A stretch of 64,000 bases of DNA, taken from Shewanella psychrotolerans (GTDB lineage: Bacteria; Pseudomonadota; Gammaproteobacteria; Enterobacterales; Shewanellaceae). Location: NCBI RefSeq assembly GCF_019457595.1, contig NZ_CP080419.1:1240001-1304000 (forward strand), in the 5' to 3' direction. Positions 8,054-15,467 of this stretch are shown one piece after another; within the stretch, counting starts at the first letter, position 1, and each line of letters starts with the position of its first letter. A program made the position numbers and the translations under genes. The notes under the pieces were generated by a model. That model was not told the origin of the DNA, searched no databases, and was given only the letters and a program-made list of their open reading frames with translations.

Positions 8054-8593
8054 ATGTATGCAAATGACCAGGTACACAAGGCCAGCGACCAGCCGCATTT
8101 AGCGGGTGCGCTGCGCCAGTTTGCAGACTCAGAAAAGTTAAAGGATGTTGCCGCATCGGCAAAAATCAGAAGTAGCCAAATGCTGCGCAACAAGCTGTTG
8201 CTTGACCAGCCGCACCAGCTCACGGTGCACGAGTTGATAAGAATCTCAAAGGCATCGGGCAACCGCTGCATTGTCGACGGGGTGTTACTGGACCTTAATT
8301 GCGTTCCATCGGTATGCCTTGACGATTTAAACAATAGTGAACGCCGAGCTTTGACTGATAGAGCGCTCGATATCAACGCTAATACAGCCCAGTTAGGTGC
8401 GTTAGCGCTAGACGCCAAAGTCACCAAGCGAGTGACTGAGCGTATGCGGCACGAAACGGTAAAACGCGCCACGTATGTGATGGCAGAACTTGCCATTTTT
8501 GTGCATGACGTTGAGCAAAAATTTCAAGCTATTCCAGTATTGACGGTAGCTAGCGATGCGCTGCAAGCAATGCCAATGCCGGGTTTGATGTAA
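8054..8593 (+). CDS. Phage regulatory protein CII (CP76-like)
   Basis: This 179-residue protein is of the phage regulatory CII family found in P2/186/HP1-type phages. The N-terminal part (LAGALRQFADSEKLKDVAAS, then KIRSSQMLRNKLL and HQLTVHELIRISKASGN) has the typical helix-rich DNA-binding pattern. The C-terminal part is helical and may oligomerise. It is the second gene of the rightward early operon after the Cox-like gene. In phage 186 the CII homologue activates establishment of lysogeny, and the same role is expected here by analogy. Confidence 0.85.
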   Translation: MYANDQVHKASDQPHLAGALRQFADSEKLKDVAASAKIRSSQMLRNKLLLDQPHQLTVHELIRISKASGNRCIVDGVLLDLNCVPSVCLDDLNNSERRALTDRALDINANTAQLGALALDAKVTKRVTERMRHETVKRATYVMAELAIFVHDVEQKFQAIPVLTVASDALQAMPMPGLM

Positions 8594-8644
8594 GCAAAGC
8601 GCCACATATAAACATAACGACACGTTAATTTTTAGGGGAAATGT

Positions 8645-9115
8645 ATGTCTATTGCTATTAAATCAACGGCATCGACACCGATGTCTCAGCAAGATATTAC
8701 CAACGCCGCGAATGAACATGCGCCAGCTGGTGCGGTTGCTATTGCAGCAATGCGTAACATGCTTGGGCGAAGCAGTGCAGCTAGCCAGTACGACAAATTA
8801 GCACCCCAGCAAAAAGCAATGATCTTGTTTGCTGCCCGACTTAAACCGTCTGAATTTATTAATAAACCATTACTCACTCTTTCACTAGCCGACCGCGACG
8901 CGGTGCGTAAATCGATTATTGCGCTAACAGATCTCGCTAAAGTGTTTGGCAGTTTGTCATTAGCGCGTGATCAGTTTTTAAGTCAGCCAAAACCCAAGCG
9001 AGTTAAGTCATTGCCGCCAAAGGGGACCGATGGCAGTGAGATTGATAACCAAATGGCCGATGTCAGCGAATTAGCCAGGGCGCTGGCGCTAGAAGTCGAA
9101 GGGGTAAAGCAGTGA
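8645..9115 (+). CDS. Hypothetical early phage protein
   Basis: This 156-residue protein has no motif I can name. It is Ala- and Lys-rich, with a central helical segment (LAPQQKAMILFAARLKPSEF) and a charged C terminus. An AGGGG ribosome site 6 bp upstream supports the start. Its stop overlaps the GTG start of the next gene by 4 bp, so it is part of the early operon between the CII-like gene and the replication gene. It is probably conserved among related prophages, but its function is unknown. Confidence 0.65.
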   Translation: MSIAIKSTASTPMSQQDITNAANEHAPAGAVAIAAMRNMLGRSSAASQYDKLAPQQKAMILFAARLKPSEFINKPLLTLSLADRDAVRKSIIALTDLAKVFGSLSLARDQFLSQPKPKRVKSLPPKGTDGSEIDNQMADVSELARALALEVEGVKQ

Positions 9116-9462
9116 ACGGAATTCAGGTAAACAGAAACAACAGTGCTAGAAAACTCAGTTTTATAAATGAAAAAGCCACAACCGTTGCAGCGGTTATGGC
9201 CAACGTCAAATCAACTATTAAAGGCATCAATATGACAAAGCAAAGCATAACAGTCGAACAAGCGATAGCGCAAGAGGCCAACCGCGTCATTGCGTCATTA
9301 TCATTTGAAACCCCAGCCGATCGCGAGATGGTAGAAACCGCACTTGAATCACTCAAAGCCATTGCTGAGGTCACCTGCCCTGCTTTGGCTGAGACGCTGA
9401 ACATTCGTTTAGTTGCCATTCGCAATAATATCCACGTTAACCAAATTCAACAGGCGGCTTGA
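9112..9462 (+). CDS. Hypothetical early phage protein
   Basis: The frame gives 116 residues from a GTG at 9112 that overlaps the previous stop. An internal ATG at 9232 (MTKQSITVEQAIAQEANRVI) would give a 76-residue protein and may be the true start, because the conserved-looking part begins there. The shorter product is helical (ADREMVETALESLKAIAEV). No family recognised. The stop is followed by the next start within a few bases, consistent with the early operon. Confidence 0.55.
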   Translation: MNGIQVNRNNSARKLSFINEKATTVAAVMANVKSTIKGINMTKQSITVEQAIAQEANRVIASLSFETPADREMVETALESLKAIAEVTCPALAETLNIRLVAIRNNIHVNQIQQAA

Positions 9463-9463
9463 T

Positions 9464-9784
9464 ATGACTCATTCAATCACAGCGGCCAATGCGCCGTCAG
9501 CAATCTCGCCTGAATTTGGGCCCGTAACTTCACCAACATTTGATTTAAGCAACCCGCAACACCTTGCCATGCGCAAGCTGATGGCCGATGTGTATTCGCG
9601 TCACGCCAACGCGCTAGAACTTGGGTTAAAGCACTGCACCGATGTGTATCTCGGCATGGGACAAGGCTTAGAGCGCGTCGCTGTTTTCGTGCTTAACGAT
9701 GTTCAACTTGCCTGTTTATGCAGCTCGCTAAACCGCGCCATGAATGACGTGCAGGAACTCTACAGAGCGAGGGCGGCAGCATGA
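9464..9784 (+). CDS. Hypothetical early phage protein
   Basis: This 106-residue protein starts MTHSITAANAPSAISPEF at an ATG preceded by AGGCGG; the longer in-frame start at 9413 would overlap the previous gene. The middle (LRKLMADVYSRHANAL is approximate; the read is MRKLMADVYSRHANALELG) and the end (LSSLNRAMNDVQELYRARAA region) look helical. No function recognised. The stop overlaps the next ATG by 4 bp. Confidence 0.55.
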   Translation: MTHSITAANAPSAISPEFGPVTSPTFDLSNPQHLAMRKLMADVYSRHANALELGLKHCTDVYLGMGQGLERVAVFVLNDVQLACLCSSLNRAMNDVQELYRARAAA

Positions 9785-9981
9785 GCCAGTTAACCGATAG
9801 CATCAACTCGCAAAACTTTGCCATTCGCACGGCGTTTTTAAACCGCACTAATGGCACCTTAACCCGTCCTAAAAAAATCACCGACGCTGACAGGCGCGAA
9901 CTCGCACGACGCCGCAGAATAGAAGATTTTCAAATGGCGCGTGATCTTGGTATCAGCCTAAATGAATTGGGGGCGCTATGA
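9781..9981 (+). CDS. Small basic early phage protein
   Basis: This 66-residue protein has a very basic centre (DADRRELARRRRIEDFQMAR) and a C terminus that looks HTH-like (DLGISLNELGAL). It could be a small DNA-binding regulator, but this is a guess. It overlaps its neighbours on both sides by 4 bp, as expected for a compact phage operon. Confidence 0.55.
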   Translation: MSQLTDSINSQNFAIRTAFLNRTNGTLTRPKKITDADRRELARRRRIEDFQMARDLGISLNELGAL

Positions 9982-10235
9982 GTAAGAGTGCGGCCTTTCA
10001 TCATTTGTTAAAGCACTTTCGCAGTAATAAGCAGTCGTTGGCGCAAGAGATTCAAATCTTAATCGACAACGATAACCTGATTGATAACACCAATCTGGTG
10101 AATATCGCTAAGTACTCAGGTGCGCTAGATTGCCTATATTGGCAAGCGCTTGGCAATGACTTGACCACTTTGGCTAAAGGTATTCGTCGAACGCTTGATA
10201 GGGCGCGAACCTATCATGGGTTCGAGGCGATTTAA
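9978..10235 (+). CDS. Small hypothetical early phage protein
   Basis: This 85-residue, mostly helical protein (LAQEIQILIDNDNLIDNTN; ALDCLYWQALGNDLTTLAKG) has no recognised motif. Its stop overlaps the ATG of the replication gene by one base, so the two are probably translationally coupled. The position just before gene A is usually held by small accessory genes in P2-like phages. Confidence 0.55.
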   Translation: MSKSAAFHHLLKHFRSNKQSLAQEIQILIDNDNLIDNTNLVNIAKYSGALDCLYWQALGNDLTTLAKGIRRTLDRARTYHGFEAI

Positions 10236-12520
10236 TGGATCTTCAACAAATCGAACGCCAAGCCGGGATTAATTTCTCGGCTATTTTTTCGGCGCCACAT
10301 CAGCAAGCGGATCTTAAGTGGTCACAAAAACAGTTAGACGGCTTGCCAGATGATATTGCTGCCAGCCTGTTTAAAGAGTACGTGCGTAAACATCGCGCCC
10401 ATGGTCGTGGCCGCAGCGCTAACATCTGGCTGCGTAACCGCATCAAATCCACTCGCGCCATGTTGCGCCAATTCCCCTTGCCGCTATGGCATATCAATAC
10501 CGAAGTGCGCCGCGCCGCTGTAGCAAAAGAGTGGGCCGACCGCTCTGCCAGTATTCTCAATAATTTGACCTATGGCGGCAAACAGGCCGACGCAAAAGAG
10601 ATGTTAGAAGCAGTAAAACAACCTGCTGATCAGTGGGGTTTTTGCCCAGTATTGCCATCGTTTAACAAGTATGACGAAAAGAAAGCCAGCGGGGTGTTCG
10701 ACCACGACCCACGCATGTACAACACTATCGCCGCAGCACTGGCGCGTTTAGTCGATGATGCATGGTGGCTGCGTAAACTCGACAAAGCTTATCGCCAATA
10801 TAAAGAACATGCGGCCATTGTGACAGGAAAAGTGCGCGCTGGCGTGTCGCCATATGTGTCGACCCATGCATTAAAAGAGTTTAAAAACCGTAAAGCCGCC
10901 GCAAAGGCGTGGCTTAACGAAATGACCGTGGTTAACGAAACCCACGGTTTAGAGATATCCCTTGCCGATGCCGTTGCCGCCTCTGTCGCTAATCCAGAAG
11001 TGCGCCGCGCTGAATTGATGGTACGGATGCGCGGCTTTGAAGACCTCGCCATTGAGCAAGGCTTTATCGCTGAGTTTTATACTTGGACCGCCCCAAGCCG
11101 ATATCACAGTTATGTGAAAAGCAAGAAAGGCCCAAGCTATTCAAACAAGCGATATCAAGGCACTAATCCTAAAGACACTCAAGCCTATTTGTGCCACCAG
11201 TGGGCAAAAACTCGCTCAAAGCTAGCCCGTGAAGAAATAGAAATGTTCGGCTTTCGTGTGGTCGAGCCACATCACGACGGCACACCGCATTGGCACATGG
11301 TGCTATTTTTTCGCCCTGACCAACTGCGTCATGCGCGTTCGATCATGCGCAAATATGCCTTACAACATCACAAAGATGAATTGGCACCGCCAAAGGGAAA
11401 GCGCGGCCAGCGCCACAACAGCTACCGATCGCGCTTTGACTTTAAAACAATTGATCCAGCTAAGGGCAGCGCTACTGGTTACATTGCCAAATATGTTGCT
11501 AAAAACATTGATGGCGCTTATGTCGATGACGACTATGAAGCCGAAAGCAGCGGTAAACATGGCGCCGAGGGTGTGGCGGCATGGGCCAGCACTTGGAACA
11601 TTAGACAGTTTCAGCAAATTGGTGGGCCATCAGTCACGGTGTGGCGCGAACTGCGCCGACTACGTGAAGCTATTAGCTTTGATGATGTGATAGAGCTTGC
11701 CCGTAATGCGGCAGACAGCAGCAATTGGCAGCGCTATGTCGAGGCTATGGGCGGCACACTGTGCAAACGTGTCGACCGACCTATTCAGTTGTCAAAAGTC
11801 ATTAACCACGAGGCCAACTTATACGGTGAAGACATCAGCAAAATCATGGGCGTGATGTCGTGCGCTAATGCGGTGCAGACTCGTTTAGAGGGTTGGAAGA
11901 TTCGCCAGCCTAACTACCAAACACCGCAACCGTCAGCCGATGAGGCCGCTTTTGATGTGGCTTTTGATCTTGCTTCTAAAAGCGGCGACAGCCGCGCACC
12001 TTGGAGTTCTGACAATAACTGTACGCAGTCGATCAAAACTAATGAAAGGATCGCAAATGTCCCATTAAAAGATCGCCAACTTATCGCCGAGGCTAACAAA
12101 CTCGGCCTCGACTGCAGTGATCTTAAACGCCTACGTGCGGGGGCTGTTGTTGATGTTGTGGTCAATGACTCTCATACATACATTCGCTTGCGTGACGGCA
12201 TGCTTATCGTCAGCAAGGCAATGCCGAATGATCATCTCAATGGCGATTGGAGTGATACCGCCCTCGATAGCCAGTTCGATGCTATTCAGCGCCAGCGCAA
12301 CAAGATGATAGACCAGCAGCTGCGCGAACAAGCATGGCGCTTGCTCGATACCAAGGCCGATGTCGAAAACTGGGTAAGCACCATGGACCCCGATATTGCC
12401 AAGCGTGCACTTGAACAATTGCGCCAGGTACTCGATGTGCAAAATGCCGAGCAATACGCCAGCGCGTTTAGTTACCACCACAAAACCGACGACGAGGATC
12501 ACGACGATGAGCCTTTCTAA
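10235..12520 (+). CDS. Replication endonuclease gpA (HUH, rolling circle)
   Basis: This 761-residue protein would nick the phage origin and start rolling-circle replication. The HUH metal-binding motif is visible as PHHDGTPHWHMVLFF (near residue 350). The catalytic tyrosine segment is GYIAKYVAKNID, with two Tyr residues spaced as in P2 A. The long N-terminal part (PLPLWHINTEVRRAAVAKEW and similar) is typical of the Phage_GPA family. The C-terminal 200 residues are variable. It is the last large gene of the early operon. The origin in P2 lies inside gene A, and I could not pick it out here. Length and motifs are complete. Confidence 0.95.
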   Translation: MDLQQIERQAGINFSAIFSAPHQQADLKWSQKQLDGLPDDIAASLFKEYVRKHRAHGRGRSANIWLRNRIKSTRAMLRQFPLPLWHINTEVRRAAVAKEWADRSASILNNLTYGGKQADAKEMLEAVKQPADQWGFCPVLPSFNKYDEKKASGVFDHDPRMYNTIAAALARLVDDAWWLRKLDKAYRQYKEHAAIVTGKVRAGVSPYVSTHALKEFKNRKAAAKAWLNEMTVVNETHGLEISLADAVAASVANPEVRRAELMVRMRGFEDLAIEQGFIAEFYTWTAPSRYHSYVKSKKGPSYSNKRYQGTNPKDTQAYLCHQWAKTRSKLAREEIEMFGFRVVEPHHDGTPHWHMVLFFRPDQLRHARSIMRKYALQHHKDELAPPKGKRGQRHNSYRSRFDFKTIDPAKGSATGYIAKYVAKNIDGAYVDDDYEAESSGKHGAEGVAAWASTWNIRQFQQIGGPSVTVWRELRRLREAISFDDVIELARNAADSSNWQRYVEAMGGTLCKRVDRPIQLSKVINHEANLYGEDISKIMGVMSCANAVQTRLEGWKIRQPNYQTPQPSADEAAFDVAFDLASKSGDSRAPWSSDNNCTQSIKTNERIANVPLKDRQLIAEANKLGLDCSDLKRLRAGAVVDVVVNDSHTYIRLRDGMLIVSKAMPNDHLNGDWSDTALDSQFDAIQRQRNKMIDQQLREQAWRLLDTKADVENWVSTMDPDIAKRALEQLRQVLDVQNAEQYASAFSYHHKTDDEDHDDEPF

Positions 12521-12743
12521 CATGATGGATGCCAGCGAACGCGCCCGTTTTCAGGCATTCAACGCCGACAAGCAACAACACTTAGACCGTTACCACCGCT
12601 GCAAGCTAAAACTAGACAGCTTAAATCGTGATGCCGTGCGCCAATGGCTGGCGAAATTGCCAGAAGACGAGCGTCAAAAATGCCGCGTTGTATTGAATAA
12701 CATCGTTAGCCAGCGCCGTGAAAAAAGGGGGAAGGTCGCATAA
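12507..12743 (+). CDS. Small hypothetical phage protein
   Basis: This 78-residue charged helical protein (MSLSNMMDASERARFQAFNA) overlaps the end of gene A by 14 bp. A GAGGAT ribosome-site-like stretch precedes the ATG at 12507; the ATG at 12522 in the same frame is an alternative. It has several Cys and basic residues (HRCKLKLDSLNRD, EDERQKCRVVL). No function recognised. It ends one base into the start of the next gene. Confidence 0.6.
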   Translation: MSLSNMMDASERARFQAFNADKQQHLDRYHRCKLKLDSLNRDAVRQWLAKLPEDERQKCRVVLNNIVSQRREKRGKVA

Positions 12744-13003
12744 TGAAAAAACCTAAACCACTACCAGTGCTGGTGCAGGGCCATGAAAACCGCGAAAGCA
12801 TGGCCGTACTGTTGAAACTCACGCGCATTACTAGCCCAAACAAAGTCGATGCGATTATGGCGCATCTAGTTGATGGCCTACCCGCTAAACGCGCTTACTG
12901 GCGTTATCAAGTCGACCAGCGAAAGTTTAGCCAAGCATTGGCAAAGTTAAATCAAGTGGCGGATCTTGCGCTGCAATATCAAACCACTAAAGCAACAAAT
13001 TAA
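12743..13003 (+). CDS. PapB-like small DNA-binding protein
   Basis: This 86-residue protein has a segment, AIMAHLVDGLPAKRAYWRYQ followed by VDQRKFSQALAKLNQVADL, that resembles the HTH core of PapB/FocB-type regulators of fimbrial operons. This kind of protein is also found in P2-like prophages of marine bacteria. An AAGG ribosome site precedes the ATG. It closes the early operon and may regulate early or late transcription. The resemblance is from pattern only. Confidence 0.6.
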   Translation: MKKPKPLPVLVQGHENRESMAVLLKLTRITSPNKVDAIMAHLVDGLPAKRAYWRYQVDQRKFSQALAKLNQVADLALQYQTTKATN

Positions 13004-13126
13004 CCCTAGTTAAGCGGTGTTAATTGTCCCTTATCACAACTTTAAGAACGCGCAACTAGCTAAAAATGTTTTCACTGAAAACACTATTTCAGCATTCATT
13101 CATCGCTAATAGAGCTTGTTAAATCA

Positions 13127-13149
13127 GTTTCTTGCTATTAGCAAGAAAC
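13127..13149. repeat. 23-bp perfect inverted repeat in intergenic region
   Basis: Arms GTTTCTTGCTA and TAGCAAGAAAC flank one central base. No T-run follows, so it looks more like an operator or other protein-binding site than a terminator. It lies in the 221-bp gap (13004-13224) after the early operon, in which I see no gene. Confidence 0.55.
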
Positions 13150-13224
13150 GTGGTTGCGCGATTCTGTATATGTGAATAATAGGTTAGGCACCGCAGTTGG
13201 TGTGCCAATTATGGAATTAGAAAA

Positions 13225-13437
13225 ATGACTGATGAATCTATGCTGTACCTGAAAGTAGACCTATTAAACGGCCTGTTTCCTAACCTAGATACAGAGGCTG
13301 ATAAGGATGTTTGTAATGCGATAATCGCGGATGTATTAGCGATTTATCGGCAGTTGCATGTCACAACAGGTTTAGTTCCTGTTGCAATTGTTGACGCTGG
13401 ACAGGAGAAAGAGCCCGAGCAAGCTCTGACACAATAG
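13225..13437 (+). CDS. Small hypothetical phage protein
   Basis: This 70-residue acidic protein (MTDESMLYLKVDLLNGLFPN) has no recognised family. It has a weak ribosome site. Its 3' end overlaps the convergent ogr-like gene by 77 bp, which weakens the case slightly, though such overlaps do occur in phages. Confidence 0.45.
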   Translation: MTDESMLYLKVDLLNGLFPNLDTEADKDVCNAIIADVLAIYRQLHVTTGLVPVAIVDAGQEKEPEQALTQ

Positions 13438-13612
13438 CACTGGCCGATTTTGCACTGGGGCTCAGGGTGTGGCTAAAAGAGAGGTTTGCGACAAACGTAT
13501 GGCCACACTCAGGGTTAGTGCATGAACAATACAAATCGGCATGAGCCAGACTTAGGCGGTTAGTTTTACCTATAATCGCCTTACTGCCGCACTCTGAACA
13601 CATTACTCGCAT
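13361..13612 (-). CDS. Ogr/Delta-type late transcription activator
   Basis: This 83-residue zinc-finger protein has Cys pairs in VMCSECGSKA and YCSCTNPECGHTF, the pattern of the Ogr/Delta family. In P2 and P4 these proteins bind late promoters and turn on virion gene operons. The tail is helical (SELARALSPVQRQQLQQEL). It lies on the opposite strand to the early operon, just left of the late genes. It probably activates the portal/terminase and scaffold operons, though I could not define their promoter boxes. Confidence 0.9.
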   Translation of the reverse strand: MRVMCSECGSKAIIGKTNRLSLAHADLYCSCTNPECGHTFVANLSFSHTLSPSAKSASAIVSELARALSPVQRQQLQQELNLL

Positions 13613-13652
13613 GCCGATCTCCCAATCGTTTTAATCTGCGTAGTTTACGTCA

Positions 13653-13678
13653 TAATACTGTTTTTTTAAACAGTATTA
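13653..13678. terminator. Inverted repeat, possible terminator or operator
   Basis: Arms TAATACTGTTT and AAACAGTATTA flank a TTTT loop, forming a perfect 11-bp stem upstream of the ogr-like gene and left of the cassette insertion. A clear downstream T-run is missing. It may be a regulatory hairpin. The rest of 13613-13806 is AT-rich with no gene seen. Confidence 0.4.
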
Positions 13679-13806
13679 AATTATTGAAGTTACTTTTTAT
13701 GTTGACAAAAATGGTCTACAGATCAATGTTATGTGCCTTTTAGTTGGCTATCGTAGGCTATTACCTTGCAAGGTAGCATAGCTTGCAAGGGCCGTATAAT
13801 CAGATG

Positions 13807-14941
13807 TTAGCCTCTCTTCATAAATCGGAGATATTTTGAAACGAATTAAGCGGAACCCAGAGAAGTTTGAGGTAATAGATCTTTTTACCGCTTTGGGGCG
13901 TGAGCATGGATACAAGCTAAGTGTTGAAGAAGATGCGAATGATTTCATTGAGCGCATTGGACGTTCACTGAAGACGTCTCAAAATAACCCTAACCTTCTC
14001 CACGGAAAACGAGTCGAATCGCTTTTCGCTCATGTTGCCGGCGCATTAGGAAATTGTCGCCTAATAAAGCAAGAGGACAGTGGGGAAGCATTTACTACAG
14101 AGCAGGATATTCAGGCCCCAGATTACAAGCTAATACTCAATGACGGAAGTCAGTATTTTGTTGAAGTTAAAAACTGCCATTACCCAAATATTAAATCACC
14201 TTATCCTTTAAAAAAGGATTACCTCAAAAAGGTTGAGAATTACGCTGAATTGCATGGTACACCTCTATTGTTTGCAATTTATTTTTCACGGCAGAATAAG
14301 TGGTTCCTCTTGCGTAAAGAATCTCTCATCGAGCAAAAAAAACGATATGTAACAGACTTTATAAATGCGATAGCGAAAAATGAGATGTCACTATTAGGTG
14401 ATCGTACTATTGGTACGGAGCCAGACCTTTCGATTGAGCTAGTTGCTGATCGCTCTAAAAAAGCGAAAGTCAACGAAGATGGAGAGGTTAACTTTATTAT
14501 TGGTGATGTAAAGATATATAGCTCTGATCGAGAAATTACAGATGATTTAGAAAAGTCGATAGCCTTCTATCTTATGAGGTTCGGAACTTGGAGTGAGAAT
14601 GATGCTGAGGGCATATTTGAAGAGGATGAATTTTTGGGCGTAAGGTTCACTTACTCGCCAGATTTCCCTCCAGAGGAGCAAGTGTTTTCCATGATTGGCG
14701 AACTAAGCTCGATGATAAGTTCTTCATACGGGGAACAAACTGTATACGAAAAGAGTGTCATAGCACTTGATACAAATCTGGAACCAAGTGTATTTACTGT
14801 TGAAATTCCTGATAAATACAAAGGGAATAACTTGCCACTATGGCAATTCATAATGCAACCTAATCCAGATTTTAAAGGCTAACAAGCGCATGTTGTCGGA
14901 CTGGTTCTCCGCTGCGCTCCAACCAGCCGCAAATGCGGGCG
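13807..14941 (+). mobile_element. Integron-type gene cassette 1
   Basis: The segment has the anatomy of an integron cassette: one gene followed by an attC-like site. The left edge is G|TTAGCC at 13806-13812. The R'' core at the far end is GGCTAAC (14877-14883), its exact reverse complement, as expected once the cassette is circular. The right edge is G|TTAAGT at 14941-14947. No integron integrase or attI is seen in the window, so this is a cassette inserted at a secondary site in a prophage. Length is 1135 bp. Confidence 0.82.
13836..14882 (+). CDS. PD-(D/E)XK-type nuclease-like protein in cassette
   Basis: This 348-residue protein starts at a TTG with a GGAG ribosome site 6 bp upstream. A PD-(D/E)XK-like core is visible: APDYKLILNDGSQYFVEVKN (about residues 89-108), giving the PD, then EVK. 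The helix KKVENYAELHGTPLLFAIYF follows, similar to the QxxxY-type end of Holliday-junction-resolvase or restriction-like folds. The C-terminal part is unfamiliar. The stop codon lies inside the R'' core of the attC site, as is common in cassettes. The DNA is AT-rich compared with flanking phage genes. A defence nuclease is possible; target and partner are unknown. Confidence 0.75.
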   Translation: MKRIKRNPEKFEVIDLFTALGREHGYKLSVEEDANDFIERIGRSLKTSQNNPNLLHGKRVESLFAHVAGALGNCRLIKQEDSGEAFTTEQDIQAPDYKLILNDGSQYFVEVKNCHYPNIKSPYPLKKDYLKKVENYAELHGTPLLFAIYFSRQNKWFLLRKESLIEQKKRYVTDFINAIAKNEMSLLGDRTIGTEPDLSIELVADRSKKAKVNEDGEVNFIIGDVKIYSSDREITDDLEKSIAFYLMRFGTWSENDAEGIFEEDEFLGVRFTYSPDFPPEEQVFSMIGELSSMISSSYGEQTVYEKSVIALDTNLEPSVFTVEIPDKYKGNNLPLWQFIMQPNPDFKG

Positions 14942-14947
14942 TTAAGT
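14877..14947 (+). repeat. attC-like recombination site 1
   Basis: R'' is GGCTAAC and R' is GTTAAGT at the two ends. Inside, CTGGTT (14901-14906) pairs with AACCAG (14921-14926) around a 14-base loop, and CGCAT (14887-14891) pairs with ATGCG (14933-14937), with unpaired bases between. This imperfect hairpin of about 70 bp is typical of attC sites, whose folded bottom strand is recognised by IntI. Confidence 0.82.
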
Positions 14948-15419
14948 GTATTAAGTTGAACAAGGAGTTTTTATGGAGAAGTCAGAAACACGCTGTCCCT
15001 CAATTTTATGTATTAAAGAAATTCAAGAATACGGCGAAGGATATCATGGGGTTTATCCTGTAAAAGATAAACCTGATTTTTTATCTGAAGCAACTTTAAG
15101 GTGTGAAAGGTGTGGCGGTTATTCTAATGGACATATATGGGTTCATGTATGTGTAGAATGTGGTGTACAGGTTAAAGAAGATGAGCTGAAAGGTTTGTTT
15201 GTTCCTCATAAATGCTCAAATTGTGAAGAGGCTTTAGCTCAAGAAGAAATCAAACAAGGCAATACGTGTTTTAGCTGTAAGAAGCCTAAGTCTCGTTGTT
15301 ATTGTTAGTCTGTGTAATCATTCACTTAACAAGCTTTTCAAACTTGACTGCTAAAGTTTGATTCGGTTTCGCTTTGCTACACAAGTTTAGCCGAATATTA
15401 TAAGTCCCTTAACAAGGCG
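14942..15419 (+). mobile_element. Integron-type gene cassette 2
   Basis: This cassette directly follows cassette 1, in the same direction. It begins at G|TTAAGTG (14941-14948) and its R'' is CACTTAAC (15323-15330), the exact reverse complement of GTTAAGTG. It ends at G|TTACC (15419-15423), where phage sequence resumes. The two independent matches between left edge and R'' make chance unlikely. Length is 478 bp. Confidence 0.82.
14973..15308 (+). CDS. Cys-rich zinc-ribbon hypothetical protein in cassette
   Basis: This 111-residue protein has many Cys pairs: TLRCERCGGYSNG, HVCVECGVQV, HKCSNCEEAL and NTCFSCKKPKSRCYC. They probably form two zinc ribbons. An AAGGAG ribosome site supports the ATG. 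No exact family recognised. It fills a short gene cassette with its own attC-like site. Function is unknown; nucleic-acid or protein binding is the usual role of such ribbons. Confidence 0.7.
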   Translation: MEKSETRCPSILCIKEIQEYGEGYHGVYPVKDKPDFLSEATLRCERCGGYSNGHIWVHVCVECGVQVKEDELKGLFVPHKCSNCEEALAQEEIKQGNTCFSCKKPKSRCYC

Positions 15420-15425
15420 TTACCA
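15323..15425 (+). repeat. attC-like recombination site 2
   Basis: R'' is CACTTAAC (15323-15330) and the R' region is GGCGTTACC (about 15417-15425). Inner arms pair: GACT (15346-15349) with AGTC (15403-15406), and ATTCGG (15361-15366) with CCGAAT (15391-15396). Length is about 100 bp, longer than site 1 and in the range of VCR-like attC sites. Confidence 0.75.
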
Positions 15426-15437
15426 AAATGCATGGAA

Positions 15438-15461
15438 TAGTGTAGCTTTATAGCTACACTA
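15438..15461 (-). terminator. Hairpin at the end of the portal/terminase operon
   Basis: TAGTGTAGCT and AGCTACACTA form a perfect 10-bp stem with a TTAT loop, 7 bp beyond the portal stop codon. No strong T-run follows on the minus strand, so termination may be weak or Rho-assisted. Confidence 0.5.
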
Positions 15462-15467
15462 CGACCT

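Noticed and set aside
13613..13806. Possible third, partly lost integron cassette left of cassette 1
   Set aside because: I found no R''/R' pair or gene there. The TTGCAAGG repeats near 13765-13790 are not arranged like an attC site.
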